DNA of 64,000 nt, taken from NCBI RefSeq assembly GCF_964656455.1, contig NC_135715.1, positions 165,694,437 to 165,758,436 of the forward strand, read 5' to 3'. Both the position numbers and the translations under genes were made by a program. Position 1 is the first letter of the stretch, and the number at the start of each line of letters is the position of its first letter. Shown here piece after piece: positions 46,896 through 57,078 of this stretch. Under the pieces are notes generated by a model. The model ran no database searches and was not told where the DNA came from. It was given only the letters and a program-made list of their open reading frames with translations. Source of the DNA: Halichoerus grypus (Eukaryota > Chordata > Mammalia > Carnivora > Phocidae).

Positions 46896-49226
46896 CTCCA
46901 CAGGGCCCACCATGTTGCTGAAGCCCTAGCAAACCTGACCATTCCCTTCCTGCTCAGCCCTTCCAGATGGCCATGGGGCTACCTCCCGGTGACCCCCACC
47001 ATGACCTAGGAACACCAGGTGGCCTGCCCTTTCCAGAGGGGCTGAGGAATCAAACGTGGTTCCAGGGTTCTGAACACGTGTAGATGTGAATGGACAGTAG
47101 CATGAACAGAAATCGAGCCTCCATGTTTTCTTTCTCTGGGGGCGGGGGGCCAGGGAGATATGTGGGGGGCACGGGTTGGGGGTAGAAAGCAAAGTCACCT
47201 GCGGGCATACAGAAACTGGGGTGAGGGGGAGACAGCCAGAAAGGAGTGTTTGACTCTCTGTTAAAGATTCCACATCAGAAGTGAAGCTCCCAAACTTGAA
47301 CCTAACAATAGCCAGATGAGTCTGAGGTGGGCGCAGATTAATGAAGGACCAGAGCTGGAAGCAGAGGCCCTCTCTACCTGAGATATTCCCACGGAGGTCG
47401 TGACAGGCAGGCGCGAGCCGAACCCGGGTGGGGAGTGGGGAGAAAGAAGAGTCTGAAGGCCTTAAGCCTGACAGACACCATGTTTTATGAGGAAAAGGTC
47501 AATAGAGGTGAAGGAGGAAACAGAGAAGGGAACTCATTTCTCGAGTTGCTGCTACGCACCGGGCTCTTCCCATACATCAATGCGTGGAAAACCGAGAGTA
47601 AGGGCAAGAAAGCCAAGGAGGAAAACACAGGCCCAGACCAGCGTCCCCGGCTTCTGTAACGGAGCGGCAGGGACGGCGCGGGTCAGCAGTGCCCAGATCA
47701 TGGTGCACCCCAAGAATGATGGATCCTGGTCTTTGGCATTAGAGATGGGGGCAGGTAGTCTGGATGCCCTGCATGGCACCCCCTCCCCTCAGTTCAGACT
47801 CACTCTGACGGGGCCCACTTCAAGCTCGCTCCTTTGGAGAACATACTCGGCTTGCCTGCCTCGGGGCCTTTCCTGAAGCTGCGGGAGCTTCACCCAGGGA
47901 AAACCCAGCCCCACAGAAGGCTTACTGCTCCCTTCCCCCACCCCTCAACTACCAAGAGACAAGAGCCGATGGGGCAATGGCCAGCCCCCTTCTGCATACC
48001 TGCAGCAGACACCTGGGTGATACACCCAGATGTTGGCTCCTCCCACTTCCCTGCCTCGGTCTCCCCACTCCTCACTCCTGTTTCCTGGGATCGGATCCCA
48101 AATAACTATGTACACCCAGTCCGTGGCTGAGACTCTGCTTTCGGGAGAACCCAGACCACGACAGAGGGGAGTCGGCCTGGTGGCAGCCGCATCTGGCAGA
48201 GGCTTGAGTGCACGTTTCCTTTAAAGCCCCGGAATGTTAAATACACAGAACAGATCTCTGCTCCTCTGTGGAATGACCAAAAGCGGAGCTGTGTCCCGTG
48301 GGGTAGGCAGAGACGCTACTTTGGATACAATCCACAGGGCCTTGGTCATCAATCCCCGCTGAGAGAGAGGGCAGCCGGTGCTAGTTCTCAGGACTGCTCG
48401 CGGAGAACACAAGCAGGCGTGAGCCCCATTGGCGTCAGGGTGGAACAGCGCCTTCCCCTTCAGAGGGTCACCCTCCCCCGCCTGGGGGCCACAGCCCAGA
48501 AGCCTGCAGCAGGATCAAGCCCAAGAAAGTGTTTGTTTCAGTTTGACGCATCCCCACAGTGTTTTAAAAGCCAAGGCCACTTGGCAGCTGTGCAGTTCGA
48601 TGGCAGTAGCCGGAGTTTGGCGCTGAGTTTACACTAGGTCCTCCCATGCTTTAGGCTACAGGCCGGCACCGAGGACTTTGAGCTACAACCCCAGCGTTAG
48701 CATACTGGAGAAGAGGGCTTTGTCTCGGTCCGCCCTCGCCTCGTCCTGCGCTGTGTCCTCTCTACTGCCTCGCTCCTAACTTCTCATCTCCGTTCCACCT
48801 GAGACTTCTCGGATGGTTTTGCTCTTGACCACCTCCCAGGACCTACAACAACCATCTATCCTTAATGCCATGTTGCTTCCAACCTGGGGAGAAGGTGAGG
48901 CAGCACTCCCCCATTTTGCCACCCCACCGTGAACTCTGACCCATGGTATGATTTCCTGCCACATTAGGGCTGTACCAGGTCACGGATACTATGGAAGTGT
49001 TGAGAAGATCCCAAGGGAGTTTCAAAAGCCAGAAAAGGAAAATGAAAGCCCAGGCCTGATATCTCTGTTCCCAAGTACATCAGCGCTTGCAGGGTCTCTC
49101 CCTCCTGGTCCGTGGCCCAACACGTTGCTGAGGTTCAACTCCTTCAGCCCTACTCTGTCCTGCCATTCCTCTCTCCTCTAGACGCCAAGGATGGGCTGCT
49201 ACCAAGATGTCCTTCTCCTCCCTTTT
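46896..49226. other. GC-richer unique sequence, no gene seen
   Basis: About 2.3 kb without a recognised repeat or exon. It includes a CTCF-like core at 47012-47025. Frames up to 129 codons overlap on both strands and have no domain. Confidence 0.45.
47012..47025 (+). promoter_or_regulatory. Possible CTCF-like core
   Basis: ACACCAGGTGGCCT contains CACCAGGTGGC, an uninterrupted match to positions 2-12 of the CTCF core CCASYAGRKGGCRS. Flanking positions fit less well. It lies in unique sequence. Confidence 0.3.
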
Positions 49227-49241
49227 GAAAACCAATCCACC

Positions 49242-49424
49242 GGGGCGCCTGGGTGGCTCAGTCGTTAAGCGTCTGCCTTCAGCTCAGGTCATGATCCCAG
49301 GGTCCTGGGATCGAGCCCCACATCAGGCTCCCTGCTCCGCGGGAAGCTTGCTTCTCCCTCTCCACTCCCCCAGCTTGTGTTCCCTCTCTCGCTGTGTCTC
49401 TCTCTGTCAAAAAATAAATAAAAA

Positions 49425-49456
<32 letters not shown>
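49242..49456 (+). mobile_element. Can-SINE (SINEC), full length, youngest-looking
   Basis: It starts GGGGCGCCTGGGTGGCTCAG, keeps TGGCTCAGTCG and GGGATCGAGCCCC, and ends with AATAAATAAAAATCTTT and an uninterrupted run of 27 As (49430-49456). The 15-bp duplication GAAAACCAATCCACC is exact at 49227-49241 and 49457-49471. The exact flanks, long pure A tail and few substitutions make it the most recent insertion in the window. Confidence 0.98.
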
Positions 49457-49459
<3 letters not shown>

Positions 49460-49538
49460 AACCAATCCACCATCTTTTGTCATGGGACCTTCTTACCCTG
49501 GCTTGCATTTTTGGCTTTTTAAAAGTTTTTAATTTAAG

Positions 49539-49734
49539 GGACACCTGGGTGGCTCAGTCAGTTAAGTGTCTGCTTTTGGCTCAGGTCATGATCCCAGGGT
49601 CCTGGGATCGAGCCCCACATCGGGCTCCCTGCTCAGCGGGGCGTCTGCTTCTCCCTCTGCCCGCCAGATTGTGCTCTCGATCTCTCTCTCTTTCTGACAT
49701 ATAAATAAATAAAATCTTTAAAAAAATAAAAATT
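49539..49734 (+). mobile_element. Can-SINE (SINEC), full length
   Basis: GGGACACCTGGGTGGCTCAG head, GGGATCGAGCCCC, CT-rich body, ATAAATAAATAAAATCTTT and A-rich tail. The 17-bp duplication AAAGTTTTTAATTTAAG is exact at 49522-49538 and 49735-49751. It follows the previous SINEC in the same direction about 70 bp on. Confidence 0.97.
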
Positions 49735-49777
49735 AAAGTTTTTAATTTAAGAAATTGCCTTAATAAAGCGATTTTAA

Positions 49778-49953
49778 GCATAGGCAACATAGTCAATGGT
49801 AATTAATAGCACTGCATGGTGACAGATGGGAGCTACACTTGTGGTGAGCACAGCACAACACAGAATTGTTGAATCACTATGTTGTACACCTGAAACTAAA
49901 GTAACATTGTGTGTCAACTATACTTCAATTAAAAAAAAAAACAAAAACTTTTA
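49778..49953 (+). mobile_element. Very short LINE-1 3' end insertion
   Basis: Only the last 150 to 160 bp of a LINE-1 3' UTR and the A tail: GAATTGTTGAATCACTATGT, TGTACACCTGAAACTAAAGT and TGTGTCAACTATACTTCAAT. AATAAAGCGATTTTAA at 49762-49777 recurs at 49954-49969 with one mismatch, so it is an independent, severely 5'-truncated insertion and not a remnant of a longer copy. Confidence 0.92.
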
Positions 49954-49969
49954 AATAAAGCAATTTTAA

Positions 49970-51974
49970 CTCTTCAGGGAGCCAACATTCTCCTTTTAGA
50001 GACCGGGCCCTTGCCTTTACATAGCCACAGGATTAGCCCAAGATCTTTCTTAGAGAAAACGGAGCAGAGCGGTATTATTTCAGCATTAATCAACACTCAG
50101 ACTTCAGCCCTAACCTGGATTTGACGCATTGCCACCATTCCATAACCCTCACAATAACAACCACATCTTTTACCATCTATAAAGGTTGTCAAGGCTTCAT
50201 ATTAAAGGGAATAAAGTAAAGCCTATGGCCCAGCGAGAACACTTGGCATTCTCCACCCAGTGCACATTCAAAGCTAGAGATTTGATAGCCACCTTAGAGG
50301 CAGAATGGTCTGAAGGCCAGACATCTGCACACAGATTTTCCTCTGTTTTTACCTTTCATCTAGTGCAGTGATTTTCAAATTTCAGCGTGGACAGAAATTT
50401 GCATACAGGTTTGTATGTTTTACGGGCAATACAAGGGCTTTCCAAGGCTACTATTGAGTTTATACGATGTTCACGTTATGTGTTGATTATAGAACCTAAA
50501 AATATCGCTCCTAAGATGTGACTCTTCCATTTGGAAAGCTTACTTCAACATGACTTTTGCCAACAGACGAGAATTTCTAAACGGCTGCACAATTTTAAAT
50601 AGTATTTTTTTCTTGGTCTCACTACCCTTGGAAAGAGAACTCAGCCCCTGGGGCCTGGAGTGCCACCCCCGACCCCCAAGTTACCACTTAGCAGCCTCTC
50701 TCTGGTGCAGTGTGGGGAGAGGGAGGGGGAGTGGGGCCTGGCTTTCTTACTAACCAGCCAGATGACCTGGGGCTACAAAACTCAATATCATTCATTTTGT
50801 CTTGGCATTTGAAAGCAGAGATCTCCCTGGGCCCATCATAGGCGTCCTGAATTTCCCAGCTTTATTTTGAGTCCTATTTCATCTGTCGCTGCTTATACCT
50901 CTGCTCAGGTTCATGGTAAATGGTCTGTTTCTGTCAATGACTTTTTCATCTATGTCAGGGAAAGGCCCATTAGACAAATCCAATGGGACAAGTTCAGAGA
51001 TTTTGTCAGTTCCCGTCACTTTCAGGTCTGGCTGTGTAGTGGAGCACAGATGCGAAACAGACTTGTCAAGATGGGCAGCTTCTTCTGGAAGAAGTTTATC
51101 TCAATGGAGAGAAGCACATGATGGGTGAAAAACATCCAAATACTGGCGCTTCGTCCTGGGAACAGCACAGGGAGCTGAAAGAGCTATCTGGGAAGAAATT
51201 AAAATAAGTCAGAGTCTCAATCCCCTGAGCCCAGGGAGAGCGGGGAGACAACAGTGCATATCCAAGACTATTTGGGGGTGCCTGGCAAGAGCCTGATATA
51301 AATGAGGGAGCAGTCATTTCTCATCTGTTATTTTCAACTTATCAGTAATCGATAATTATTGATAGGAGAAATGAAAGACAATATTTTGTGCCTTATTTCA
51401 CTGAGAAAGCAGAAAAGAAGACCACATTTTTCCATTGGCAAATTAACTAAGCCCCCTGCACCACCCACTCCCTTGGCTGCATATACTCGGACCACCCCCC
51501 ACCCAGCTTTCCTGCAGTGAGACAGTGTCCTGGGTGCAGCTGAAGACCAAATCCTCCTGCCCGTTGCAGTCTCTTCCCCTACTGCCCTGTCACACACTCA
51601 CTCCTACATCGTCTCCTGCCTTCTACATCATCACTTACTCGCTCCTTCCTTCAGCTTACAAACATGCTGAAGCACTCCCATTAAAAAACCAAAAAGCCTC
51701 TGAACTCCATTTCCCCTTTTACTTGCCACCCATTTTTCTGCTTGCTTTTTAGCAAAGTTCCTTTCTCAGCTTCCTCCTCCTCCCATTCTGTTGAATAACC
51801 CTCAGGGAATAAAAAGTTGTTATCAAGGTTACAATGATCTCCACATAACCAAATCCAACGCTCAGTTTCATAACATTTTCCCTAATTGGTTGTTCCATGT
51901 AAAATATTAATAAATAATATAATATAATAATATAACATATTTTCTTGCTTATCTGTTCATTATCTCCCCTACCC
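49970..51974. other. Unique non-coding sequence
   Basis: No gene recognised. A MER5-like scrap (TGCAGTGATTTTCAAATTTC) may lie at about 50364-50400. AT-rich low-complexity sequence sits at about 51898-51943. Confidence 0.45.
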
Positions 51975-52095
51975 CACTGTGATATATAAGCTATTCTCAT
52001 GGGAAAACAGCAACCTTGATCTCTTTACCAGACATCCCCAACTCCTGTGCCTGGCACATTAGGTCCTCAGTAAAAGCCTGTTAAATGAATGCTTG
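51975..52095 (+). mobile_element. LINE-2 3' tail
   Basis: CTCCTGTGCCTGGCACATTA, GGTCCTCAGTAAAAGCCTGT and TAAATGAATGCTTG match the sense L2 3' terminus. Confidence 0.75.
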
Positions 52096-52289
52096 AAAAA
52101 CAAATCAATGGATCTATTAATTACCATTAGGGGTTACAACAGGGAGCATAGCTGTGCTGGCACCTGTGTATTAATAAAGTGTAAGAATCAAAATTTCTTT
52201 GAGACACAGCTGTTGTTTCTGTAGCCCAGTATTTGCAGTGGTCTGGGGAGTGATGCTGTCCACTCTCGGGAATGGAGTGGTGGGCAAGA

Positions 52290-52720
52290 AAAGGGGAGCT
52301 AATACTTTTGAGTGTCTACTACAGGGCAAGTACTGAACTAGCCACTTTCATATACATTTCCTCACTCCTCACAACCTATAAGATAGGGGCTACTATTATC
52401 TCCATTTTGCAGATGGAGAAACTGAGGCAAAAAGAGAGGCTGAGGCACCTGGGTGGTGCAGTTGGTTGGGCCTCCGACTCTTGGTTTTGACTCAGGTCAT
52501 GGTCTCAAGGTCATGAGATCAAGCCCTGCGTCAGGCTCCAAGCTTGGCTCAGAGTCTGCTTAAGATTCTCTCTCTCCCTCTCCCTGTGCCCCTCCCCGAC
52601 TTGCTCGCACACGTGCTCTCTCTCTCTCTCAAATAAATCTTTTTTAAAAAAGAGAGAGAGAGAGAGGCTAAATAACTTGTCCACATTCACCCAGACATGA
52701 GTTCAGCATGATGAGCCCAT
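52290..52720 (-). mobile_element. MIR SINE, antisense, split by a SINEC
   Basis: The left part reads TTTTGAGTGTCTACTACAGG, ATACATTTCCTCACTCCTCA, CTCCATTTTGCAGATGGAGA and AACTGAGGCAAAAAGAGAGG. The right part continues in register after the SINEC with AATAACTTGTCCACATTCAC. Joining the two across the SINEC and one copy of its 9-bp duplication restores normal MIR order, which shows the SINEC came later. Confidence 0.9.
52442..52660 (+). mobile_element. Can-SINE (SINEC), diverged, nested in a MIR
   Basis: GCACCTGGGTGGTGCAGTTG, TGACTCAGGTCATGGTCTCA, GAGATCAAGCCCTGCGTCAG, then CT-rich sequence and AAATAAATCTTTTTT. The B-box region is altered (GAGATCAAGCCC). AGAGAGGCT at 52433-52441 and 52661-52669 is the target duplication. 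This variant belongs to an older subfamily than the 49 kb copies. Confidence 0.94.
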
Positions 52721-53025
52721 ACAGTTTGCCAGTTCTTTGGTGCTCAATATCATGAATTCACAGAAAATTAGGAATTCACAGAAAATCAAAGGAACTGAGC
52801 TGATATGGACAAACGTAAGTCAAGGTTTCCAAAGTAAAATACATATTCGTTTGGGAATATTTGTGTGGTTGTTTTTATTGTCAAAGAACATCAAAATGTC
52901 ACTAAAGTCAATATAACAACCGAGTTCAAAGTGATTTTATTGTTTGTTTCCTTTTCTAAGCATACTCACAAGAGGCTCAGAACCATTATTCTCAGGATAC
53001 GTGTAGCTGTAGAGTAGCCATCTGG
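52721..53025. other. Unique AT-rich sequence
   Basis: Nothing recognised beyond the short direct repeat AGGAATTCACAGAAAAT-like sequence at about 52752-52786. Confidence 0.45.
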
Positions 53026-53213
53026 CTAGGGCTGCCAGATAAAATGCAGGATGTCCAGTTAAATTTGAACTCCAGATAAAACATAAATAATGTTTTCGCG
53101 TATGTATGTCTCAAACATTGCATGGGACATACTTACCTTTAAATATTTATTGTTTATCTAAAATTCAAAACTAGCTGTGCTTCTGCATTTTATTTGCTAA
53201 GTCCGGCAACCCC
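53026..53213. mobile_element. 190-bp imperfect palindrome, MER-type repeat
   Basis: The left half (GCTGCCAGATAAAATGCAGG, AGTTAAATTTGAACTCCAGA, ATAAATAATG) is mirrored as reverse complement in the right half (TATTTATTGTTTATCTAAAA, TTCAAAACTAGCTGTGC, TGCATTTTATTTGCTAAGTC, CGGCAACC). The centre lies around CATTGCATGGGACATACTTA. This is a familiar mammalian palindromic repeat layout, but I cannot give its family name with confidence. Confidence 0.75.
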
Positions 53214-53474
53214 ACACCTGGTCAAATGCTCCCTCACCCCTCCTGGGCTCATCCCCTTGCTCTGCCAGACAGGTTTTATCCAGGCAATAAGGACAGAGAA
53301 AAGAAGGGAGAGATGGACACTTTGTAAAGACTCTGAAGCAATAAAAGACAAATGACTCTCGTCCTCATGTTCCTGAAGGAGTGATCAGGAACACTGTGAG
53401 AAGCATTTCGAAATAGGTTAAGTTCACCTTCAGACACGTTTGAGCCCCACCTTGGCCTCTTGGGCCTTCTGTTT
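53214..53474. other. Unique non-coding spacer
   Basis: Nothing recognised. Confidence 0.4.
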
Positions 53475-53570
53475 GCTGCTCAGAAACTGAACAACGTGGC
53501 AAATCCCTTGCAATCTCCAGCCTCAGTTTCCCCATCTGCAAAATAGCAGTCATCACAGAAGTCAGAAAGG
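53475..53570 (+). mobile_element. MIR fragment
   Basis: CTGAACAACGTGGCAAATCC, CCTCAGTTTCCCCATCTGCA and AAATAGCAGTCATCAC match the MIR core in sense. Confidence 0.75.
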
Positions 53571-53643
53571 AAATGAAACCGGTGATGCGACATTACTGAC
53601 TTCTGGGGGCATGCTGGCTGGTCCAGACCACTCTGAACCTCTT

Positions 53644-53843
53644 TTTTTTAAAGATTTTATTCATTTATTAATTTACTTTTTTAGAGATTGAGAGAGCGAG
53701 AGCAGGGGGAGGAGCAGAGGGAGAGGGAGAGAGAATCTCAAGCACACTCAGCGCTGAGCATGGAGGATCTCATGACCCTGAGATCATGACCTGAGCCAAA
53801 ATCAAGAGTCGGATGCTCAACCGACTGAGCCACCCAGGAGACC
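53644..53843 (-). mobile_element. Can-SINE (SINEC), antisense, older subfamily
   Basis: T-run, AAAGATTTTATTCATTTATT, GA-rich body, TGACCCTGAGATCATGACCT and GACTGAGCCACCCAGGAGAC. The B-box region reads ATGACCCTGAGATC instead of the younger form. CTGAACCTCTT at 53633-53643 and 53844-53854 is an exact 11-bp target duplication. Confidence 0.95.
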
Positions 53844-53854
53844 CTGAACCTCTT

Positions 53855-54256
53855 AAGCAGAAACCTGAATGATTAGAAGAAAGCAGCCATGTGCAGAGAG
53901 AGAAGGTATGTGTGTCTGAGCACCTACAGATAAGACGGAGAGGATGCGGCCCAGAGGGGACCGCACGGTCGAAATGTTTAGTGGGGACAGAGGATTCCAT
54001 ACTGACCTGTTTTTTAACAACAATAAAAGAAACCAGATTTAGAGTAAAGTTAAAACTTGACAATTGGGGCAAAGCAAAACTAATCTATAAATCACGTTCC
54101 CTGAAGTTGATTTAGGTGGCGAACTGAAGTACATGCTAAGTGAGGAAGAAAATATAAAGACTGGGCATAAACACAGCTTGGAGTTATGATCAAATTAAAC
54201 TTACAACAAAATTAACTCCATCGATACCTGATACTGTGTATCTTGAAGTAGGGCAC
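53855..54256. other. Unique non-coding sequence
   Basis: Nothing recognised. Confidence 0.4.
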
Positions 54257-54639
54257 TGCTATGAAATGAATTCTTTCCCTCCTCAGATTCCTATGTTGAA
54301 GCCTTTAACCCCCACTGTGACTGTATTTAGAAATAGGACCTTTAGGAGGTCATTGAGGTTAAATGTGGTCATAAGGGTGGGATCCTAATCCAATGGGACC
54401 TCTTATAAGAAGAGGAAGAGAGAGAGCTCCTTCACCCCACATGCATGCACCTCCATGTGAGGACCCAGCAAGAGGGTGGCTGGCTGTCTGCAAGCCGGGA
54501 AGACGGCTTTCACTGGAACCTGACCTTGCTGGTACCCTGATCCCAGACTTCCAGCCCTCAGAACTACGAGACAAATTTTTGTTGTTCAACCCACCCAGTC
54601 TGTGGCACATTGTTATGGCAGCCTGAGGAGACTAAGACA
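54257..54639 (+). mobile_element. Solo LTR, MLT1-type (ERVL-MaLR class)
   Basis: Starts TGCTATGAAATGAATTCTTT and continues TGTGACTGTATTTAGAAATA, GGACCTTTAGGAGGTCATTG, AAGGGTGGGATCCTAATCCA, CTTATAAGAAGAGGAAGAGA, CTCCATGTGAGGACCCAGCA and CCACCCAGTCTGTGGCACAT, ending GAGGAGACTAAGACA. This is a nearly complete LTR of about 380 bp with no internal region. Confidence 0.9.
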
Positions 54640-55256
54640 GACAGTGGGGAATGAAAATCTGTTTACAGGAGCATTGACACACTGGTTTTAAGAGCTTTAT
54701 TATGTAAAAAGGCTATAGTTACTTAATATCAAGTAGAATATGGAACAAGAAAGAGAAGGATGGACAAAAACAACCCCATAGTTAATGGTAAATAACTAGG
54801 AACAAAGCCTCTTTTCCAGTGTCAGGACCAGCCTTGGTTTTACCAAGGTCCCAAACAAAAGGACTTGATCATGGGAGATCAGACATCTCACTTAGAGCAC
54901 ACACATTGAATTAGCAAAGGCAGATGGGCAGCACCAGGAGAGTATTCAGCACCAATTAGAAAGATATGAATTCTGTATTTTAAAAATATATAAGAAATTC
55001 TGAGATCTTTGATTTATTATTTTATCCATTCTCATTTTTCTTTTGCTTGGGTTACAAAGAAAAAGAACAAGGAACAATCTCTTGTCTAAGGTTCACTCAT
55101 TCGAGGCACCACATTAGGAATGGGAGGATTTAAGATCTGATGACATGGGGTTCCTGCTCACAAAAATGTACAGCTCTGTAGGAGAGATGCTCAGAAAATC
55201 TGAGCAATACAAAGGTGGGTTTGGAAAGACATTGGATGAATAATTGTCATAAGACT
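54640..55256. other. Unique non-coding sequence
   Basis: Nothing recognised. Confidence 0.45.
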
Positions 55257-55313
55257 GGATGGACAGAGGGATGGATGGAGGGATGGAGGGATGGAGGGAT
55301 GGATGGATGGATG
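55257..55313 (+). repeat. (GGAT)n / (GGGAT)n tandem repeat
   Basis: Units alternate GGAT and GGAGGGAT: GGATGGATGGAGGGATGGAG, ending GGATGGATGGATGGATGAA. Probably length-variable. Confidence 0.93.
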
Positions 55314-55601
55314 AAATAGTGATTGTTACAGAAGCTCCAGAAGGGCTTAAGTCCTGAAATGCAGCCTCTGGCTGTGTTCAACCTATTTCACCATAGGTAT
55401 TGACCATTCTCTGACAAATGACAATACCCTATTCATGCCTCCTCCACTATGAGCACCTGAGAAACATGGACTATCTTATTTAAATTTCTTTTCCCAAAAG
55501 CCTATTTTGGCTCCCTGACATGGGACCCTGTCAATCCCATCGATCTTGCCCACATTGTCTGAGTGGTCCTAGTCCCCTTGTCATTAGTGAGAGCCTATTT
55601 A
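55314..55601. other. Unique non-coding sequence
   Basis: Nothing recognised. Confidence 0.4.
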
Positions 55602-56335
55602 ATAAACTCATTCACTCATTCATTCATTCAGTCATTCAACAAATATTTATTAAGTGCTCGCTATATGCTATGCATCGTCCTAAGTTCTGGGGATACATTA
55701 GAAAGCAAACATGCTTACATTCTGCTGGGAAGAAACAGAAAATAAACCAAAATATAAAATATATGGTACATCAGACAATGAAAAGTGTTGTGGAGAAAAG
55801 TAAGGCAGGGAAGAGGGATAGAGCAAGCCAGAGTCAGGGCTGCCATGTTCAAAGGTGTGGTCAGGGAAGACTCACCAGGAAGGTGACCTGAGAAGCAAAG
55901 ATCTGAAGAAGTTGGAGGGATGGCCCATGTCACTCTCTGGGGGGGGGGGGGGGAAGATTCCCCAACCAGAGAGAAGAGCGAAGTTCTGAGGTGGGAGCAT
56001 GCCCGGAATGGAAAGGACAACAGTAGACAAACGATTGCATCAGGACAGAGGGTTGGAGGGAGAGAAAAGCAGGATATGATGTCAGAGAGACAAGAGGAAG
56101 GGAGTGGTATAGGGTCCTGGCAGCCCCAATAAGGATTTTGGTTTTTACTTTGAGCCATTGAGGGGTGATATGACCTGACGTAGGTTTTAGCAGGATTAAT
56201 CTGGCTGCTAGAATCAGACTGAGAAATCGGGGTGGCAAAGGCAAAAGCAGGGAAACCAGTTAGGTATTTTGATAATCGAAGTGAGAGAGTGTGGTAGCTC
56301 CAACCAGGTGTTAGTGGCAGGGGGGGTGAAATATT
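55602..56335 (-). mobile_element. LINE-2 fragment, antisense, with expanded G-run
   Basis: Reverse-complement L2: TCATTCATTCATTCAGTCAT, CAACAAATATTTATTAAGTG, AAGTTCTGGGGATACATTAG, GGACAGAGGGTTGGAGG, TTTTTACTTTGAGCCATTGA, GGATTAATCTGGCTGCTAGA and GGAAACCAGTTAGG. The run of 15 Gs at 55939-55953 replaces the usual short G-run of L2. The 147-codon minus-strand frame is L2 non-coding sequence that happens to be open. Confidence 0.87.
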
Positions 56336-57010
56336 TAGGTTTTTAAATATCTTTGAGTAGAGCCTAGGATTTGCTGATGGTCTGGATGTGGGGTTTGAAT
56401 AAAGAGATGCCCATTACCAAGTATCCCTGGTATAAGTACTGGCGATGCTGTATGGCAGCTTCTGCTGAGGGAGCTCACGTAACTGATTGCTAGCCCAGTT
56501 TGAATTGGGATCCTTCTAGAACCACCAGTTCCTGCTCCCCTCCCCCCAATAAATGTGATTTGGATCAATGGTCACTTCATCCCTATACCCTCTACTGATT
56601 CCTCAGCCTTCTTCTCAAGCCCAACCCAGGGTCCATCCTATCAACCCTCCATTTCTACCCCTTCCCACTTGCACTTAGATTCCCACAAGGATGGGAACTA
56701 TGGGTTTTGAAGGAAGAAAAAGCTTTACCCAAATGAAAATGGGTCCTAGTGGGGAGCGTGATTCCAAGCCAGGTTATCGATGAAGGGGAGGCATTCGGCC
56801 ACATATTGTAGCACTGAAATGATCAGAACAGCAAGGCCAGATGTTGAAAATTAGCACCTTTCTAGCTTCCTATCCAACACCCGTTTCCAGATTTCAAGAC
56901 ACTTTAGGTCCAAATGAGATCTATCCGGTTGGCATCTGAGATCAAGAATAGATATCTAAAGATAGCAGCTCTTGCAAATTGTTAGTCCTAGTTAGGATTG
57001 TTTAGGCAAC
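56336..57010. other. Unique non-coding sequence
   Basis: Nothing recognised. Confidence 0.45.
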
Positions 57011-57078
57011 AGAGAAAGGAAGAAGGGAGAAAAAAGAAGAAGGAACAAAAATTAAAAAAAAAAAAAAAAAAAGAAAGA
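57011..57078 (+). repeat. Purine/A-rich tract
   Basis: GAAAGGAAGAAGGGAGAAAA followed by AAGAAGAAGG and a run of 18 or so As. It has no recognisable parent element. Confidence 0.85.

Noticed and set aside
17272..54639. Possible complete endogenous retrovirus between LTRs
   Set aside because: The LTRs at 17.3, 27.0, 34.9, 43.8 and 54.3 kb differ in orientation and sequence and have no viral genes between them; they are independent solo LTRs.
55715..56158. 147-codon minus-strand frame
   Set aside because: Lies wholly in L2 3' sequence; no L2 protein motif is visible.
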